64,000 bases of DNA from Vibrio superstes (lineage in GTDB: Bacteria > Pseudomonadota > Gammaproteobacteria > Enterobacterales > Vibrionaceae), in NCBI RefSeq assembly GCF_003569005.1, contig NZ_BCUR01000004.1:62001-126000 (forward strand), written 5' to 3'. Positions 61,234 through 64,000 of this stretch are shown here, piece by piece. Every line of letters begins with the position of its first letter. The first letter of the stretch is position 1. The notes below the pieces were generated by a model. The model made no database searches, was not told the DNA's origin, and saw only the letters and a list, made by a program, of their open reading frames with translations. A program made the position numbers and the translations under genes.

Positions 61234-62007
61234 ATGGTCAGCTTTTGGAATGGAAATAAGTCACCTTCTCGTCAAGAACATGAGTTTGAGGTGCTGAAAC
61301 TTGCTTTAGGTACAACTGAGGTCAGCAATGACTTAACGGATTACCCTGATGCCAAAGACGAAGGCAATATCTTCAATTTAGGCGCTGATGCACTGGTAAC
61401 TGTTGCTGGGAATACTAAATTTGATCGACATGCCTTTTTACCCGTGAATCAACCCTTGTGCATGGGATTGCTTGGGCATCGAATCCTTATTGTTCGTCGT
61501 CAAGATGTCAGCACATTTTCGGATATCACTGAAGATGACTTAAAAAGCTTGAAGGCGGGAATTCCCGCAACTTGGGCTGATGCTGACTTATTTCGTAGCA
61601 ATGGCTATCAAGTCTTTGAACAGGGTTCTTTGGATACCATCTTCGCTGATCTGCAATTGGGCTTATGTGATTATGTCGCCCTCGGAGCCAACGAAGTGCA
61701 GGCAATTTATCATGAATTTGCTGAGCAATTTGAAGGGTTAGTCATCGAGCCATCCATGATGCTCTATTATCCCTTTCCATTGGTTTTCTATGTGCACCCT
61801 GAAAAAGAGCCACTCGCGACTGAGATAAATAATGGTTTGGAACAAAGCCGTAATAGTGGTGCATTGAGGGTATTGTTTGATAAGCATTATGGGCAGACGG
61901 TTACTGATATGAACTTGTTATCTCGCAGGCAGATTGAGCTTGATAATCCTCTGCTTCCAAAGACTTTTTCTGGCTTTAGCTCAGAGCTTTGTTCAAGTAA
62001 ATCATAG
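61234..62007 (+). CDS. Family 3 binding-protein-like protein without signal peptide
   Basis: The roughly 257-residue protein reads MVSFWNGNKSPSRQEHEFEVLKLAL and has GIPATWADADLFRSNGYQVFEQGSLDTIFADLQLGLCDY-like features (quoted in pieces: GIPATWADADLF, QGSLDTIFADL) of solute-binding family 3 domains. No signal peptide precedes it; the frame is closed 66 bases upstream of the ATG and the interval is not hydrophobic. It could be a cytoplasmic member or a copy that lost its start. GGGA precedes the ATG. Confidence 0.7.
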   Translation: MVSFWNGNKSPSRQEHEFEVLKLALGTTEVSNDLTDYPDAKDEGNIFNLGADALVTVAGNTKFDRHAFLPVNQPLCMGLLGHRILIVRRQDVSTFSDITEDDLKSLKAGIPATWADADLFRSNGYQVFEQGSLDTIFADLQLGLCDYVALGANEVQAIYHEFAEQFEGLVIEPSMMLYYPFPLVFYVHPEKEPLATEINNGLEQSRNSGALRVLFDKHYGQTVTDMNLLSRRQIELDNPLLPKTFSGFSSELCSSKS

Positions 62008-62015
62008 CAAACAAA

Positions 62016-62049
62016 AAGGCCTCAGCATTGTGCTGAGGCCTTCGTTTTT
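62016..62049. terminator. Bidirectional terminator
   Basis: AAGGCCTCAGCA-TTG-TGCTGAGGCCTT is a perfect 12 bp hairpin with A and T tracts on the two sides, between convergent genes. Confidence 0.95.
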
Positions 62050-62069
62050 CAATGCAACTTGTTAGCTAC

Positions 62070-64000
62070 TTAGCTACGCAGAGTAGACTCTGCCACTGTG
62101 CAGCGTACTTGAGAGACTTTTCCAGAACGACTGAATAGCTCTTGGCACACTTCGGCTGTTAGACCATTATTAGGCATTGTTACTGCTGAACCATCTTCAT
62201 AGACAACCTCAACAGAGGTTTCGCTATCAGATGCTAGTTGGTACACAAACGGTACCTGGCAGTAAGTGAATGTTAGTTGGCCAACGGCTAGAGGGATCTC
62301 TTTGGTCTCACCCTGAAGATCAAGGTAGCTAAAGGTAACGGCTTCATCCAAGAACTCACTGCTATTGAGTAGTGAAGGGTTTAACTGAATTGCTCCCTCT
62401 TTGACTTCAATACCAAGCTCTACAAAGCGAGTAATGATTTCTTCTTTTACCTGTCCTGTCATACCCGGTTGCTGTGCGCCCGCTTGCTTAGGCGTATGCG
62501 AGTATGGGTCAGTAGGGAAGGCACCATAGTTACTTGCGGTCTTGTTGAAACCAATACCTTCACGAACGCGGTAGTAGTAATCAGCAAGGGCTTTGGTGAC
62601 TTCGCTATCCGCATCTTGCGCTAGCGCTACTAAGTAGTTCTCTTGAACTGCTAACAGCAGTTTGGACACCATGTGCCAATAGATACAACCTAAGCCTTCA
62701 TAACCAAACATGGTACCAGAGCGACCAGTGAAGGCCTTGTGGTTGAATACCTGCTCGTAAAGGGCGTTGATCTCTTGCCACTGTACTTCTGAAGCTTCTG
62801 GGTAGTCACCCTTGATGCTATTGATAGCAGCATTTAAGTAGTCACGGTTTTCAAAGCTCGCATTAAAGTGGAAGTTGTCAGCTGTGCTTTGTTGAACAAG
62901 GCGCTTATCGCCCTTTTCTACCATTGAATTCAGAAGGTTAGAATCAGTAATTTGTTGTTTGGTGACTTGGTTTTTTTCCATGAATGGAGTCAGGTCACGA
63001 TCAGGGTAAAGCATGAAGCTCTTCTGGTCCTGACGATACATGTCACTGGCGTACAGCTTGTCTAACAACTGCTTAGTTTCTAGAGGCTCAAGAAGACCAG
63101 AACTCAACACCGCTACTTGACCTTCTAGCATCGGGTACAGTTCTTCTACGGTCACGCTGTCTTTGGCGTAAGAGATAATGTTGTAGGCGTTGTACAGGCC
63201 ATCTTCACGAAGGTTGTTGCGAATACTCTTATCGAGAACCGTTAAGCTTACGTTAAGCAGCTTGCTGATCTCTGCCGTATCTACGGTTTCTTTGCTACCA
63301 AAGCTGCCATTAGGGTATACATTGTTGCGATAATCAGCGGCCGCTTGTGCTAGTGATACAAGAACGTCGTACCTTAGCTTAGGGGTCACTTCGCCTGCTG
63401 TGAAAGATGCTTCAGCGTCCGCCAAAATAGCCTCAATTGCTATCATCCAATCACGTACTTGAGTTGATAGTTGCGTATACTGAGGGGCTTCAGCAAGCAT
63501 TTGCTGCATGAAAGATACATAGCGACGCATGTAGTAAAGCGTAACCATAGACAAGCCGTTACCAACGATTGCGTTATTGGCGTCGTTCCACTCAGGGCGT
63601 TGCGTGTTTAGCCAGATACCACCATCAAGCACTAGGTTGCTCAGTTTAGAGAGTAGAGGAACTAAGATTTTCTCTAGCAGGTTAACCATGTAAACAGAGT
63701 CATCGCTGTTTAGAACTAACTTACCATCGCTGCCTAGCTCAGCCACTTTGCGCTCGATCAGTGACTGTTTTTCGTTGTTAAAGTTAACAGTATCTTTCGG
63801 GTTGGCAAACAAACCATCCACATCGCAAATTTCGTAAGGCACGTTTGCGTAGCTGTACGTCTCTGTATTTAGCAGAGCGATCAAGTCGTCGTGTTCAAAC
63901 TTATCAGCTAATTCCAAGAACTTAAGTAAGTAGATGATCTGATGGTCACCCCAGTAGCCAATGTTGCTCCACTCATCTTCTGGATCAAGAAGCTCCCAAT
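62070..64000 (-). CDS. Large unrecognised protein (5' end outside window)
   Basis: The visible part is about 643 codons; the frame stays open past a possible internal TTG to the edge, where it reads DPEDEWSNIGYWGDHQIIYLL. The protein is soluble-looking and rich in aromatic residues. Distinctive stretches are GYEGLGCIYWHMVSKLLLA, RVREGIGFNKTASNYGAFP, YSHTPKQAGAQQPGMTGQVK and a beta-rich C-terminus. I recall similar uncharacterised large proteins and suspect a helical-barrel sugar-related enzyme, but I cannot support a function. A terminator follows. Confidence 0.8.
   Translation of the reverse strand, partial: WELLDPEDEWSNIGYWGDHQIIYLLKFLELADKFEHDDLIALLNTETYSYANVPYEICDVDGLFANPKDTVNFNNEKQSLIERKVAELGSDGKLVLNSDDSVYMVNLLEKILVPLLSKLSNLVLDGGIWLNTQRPEWNDANNAIVGNGLSMVTLYYMRRYVSFMQQMLAEAPQYTQLSTQVRDWMIAIEAILADAEASFTAGEVTPKLRYDVLVSLAQAAADYRNNVYPNGSFGSKETVDTAEISKLLNVSLTVLDKSIRNNLREDGLYNAYNIISYAKDSVTVEELYPMLEGQVAVLSSGLLEPLETKQLLDKLYASDMYRQDQKSFMLYPDRDLTPFMEKNQVTKQQITDSNLLNSMVEKGDKRLVQQSTADNFHFNASFENRDYLNAAINSIKGDYPEASEVQWQEINALYEQVFNHKAFTGRSGTMFGYEGLGCIYWHMVSKLLLAVQENYLVALAQDADSEVTKALADYYYRVREGIGFNKTASNYGAFPTDPYSHTPKQAGAQQPGMTGQVKEEIITRFVELGIEVKEGAIQLNPSLLNSSEFLDEAVTFSYLDLQGETKEIPLAVGQLTFTYCQVPFVYQLASDSETSVEVVYEDGSAVTMPNNGLTAEVCQELFSRSGKVSQVRCTVAESTLRS

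Overview
The window is a stretch of gammaproteobacterial chromosome that looks like Vibrio. The evidence is a Vibrio-type 16S rRNA and rrn operon, plus gene order shared with E. coli and vibrios: trkA-rsmB-fmt-def/dprA-smg-yrdD, tsaC, aroE-yrdB-yrdA, hemCDXY/cyaA, cyaY/lptM-lysA-dapF-DUF484-xerC-yigB, pldB-yigL, and prlC/rsmJ/uspA/uspB. Most of it is core housekeeping sequence. No CRISPR array, transposase or prophage was seen.

Layout. 1-2033: 3' truncated ccoG, yihD and a small unassigned transcription unit. 2264-8747: a Spo0M-like gene, then the minus-strand def-fmt-rsmB-trkA-trkH series (translation start, 16S methylation, potassium uptake). 8857-16063: dprA-smg-yrdD, purEK under a PurR-like box, tsaC-hemF-aroE-yrdB, and a gamma-carbonic-anhydrase-like yrdA. 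16160-22182: a complete rrn operon with P1 and P2, two boxA sites, 16S, tRNA-Ile, tRNA-Ala, 23S, 5S, tRNA-Asp and tRNA-Trp. 22183-22628 has no gene but holds a broken copy of the tRNA-Trp 3' end and a roughly 165 bp repeat with inverted ends. 22629-29570: the hemCDXY operon divergent from cyaA with a CRP site between. 29589-38757: cyaY, lptM-lysA-dapF-DUF484-xerC-yigB, then a DTW protein, a lipoprotein, yigL-pldB and rhtB.

38876-42198 is the most distinctive accessory block. It is an arsenate-resistance operon: arsR, an ArsJ-type GAPDH, a small CX5R phosphatase and arsJ. GAPDH and ArsJ are known to make and export 1-arseno-3-phosphoglycerate. The phosphatase between them has no role I can name. 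42241-44688 carries small unrelated genes (acyltransferase, DUF2500, DUF4145-like, YecH). 45229-50742 is a peptide-type ABC importer operon: fused double ATPase, binding protein and two permeases. 50858-60642: a SPOR-like secreted protein, gor, rlmJ, prlC, asnC, rsmJ, a lysine-rich protein with a Fur-like box, uspA, ftnA, uspB and a YhiN-type flavoprotein. The right end has a coiled-coil membrane protein, a binding-protein-like gene without a signal peptide, and a large unrecognised protein running off the edge.

All assignments come from reading sequence and recalled family features; no searches were run.
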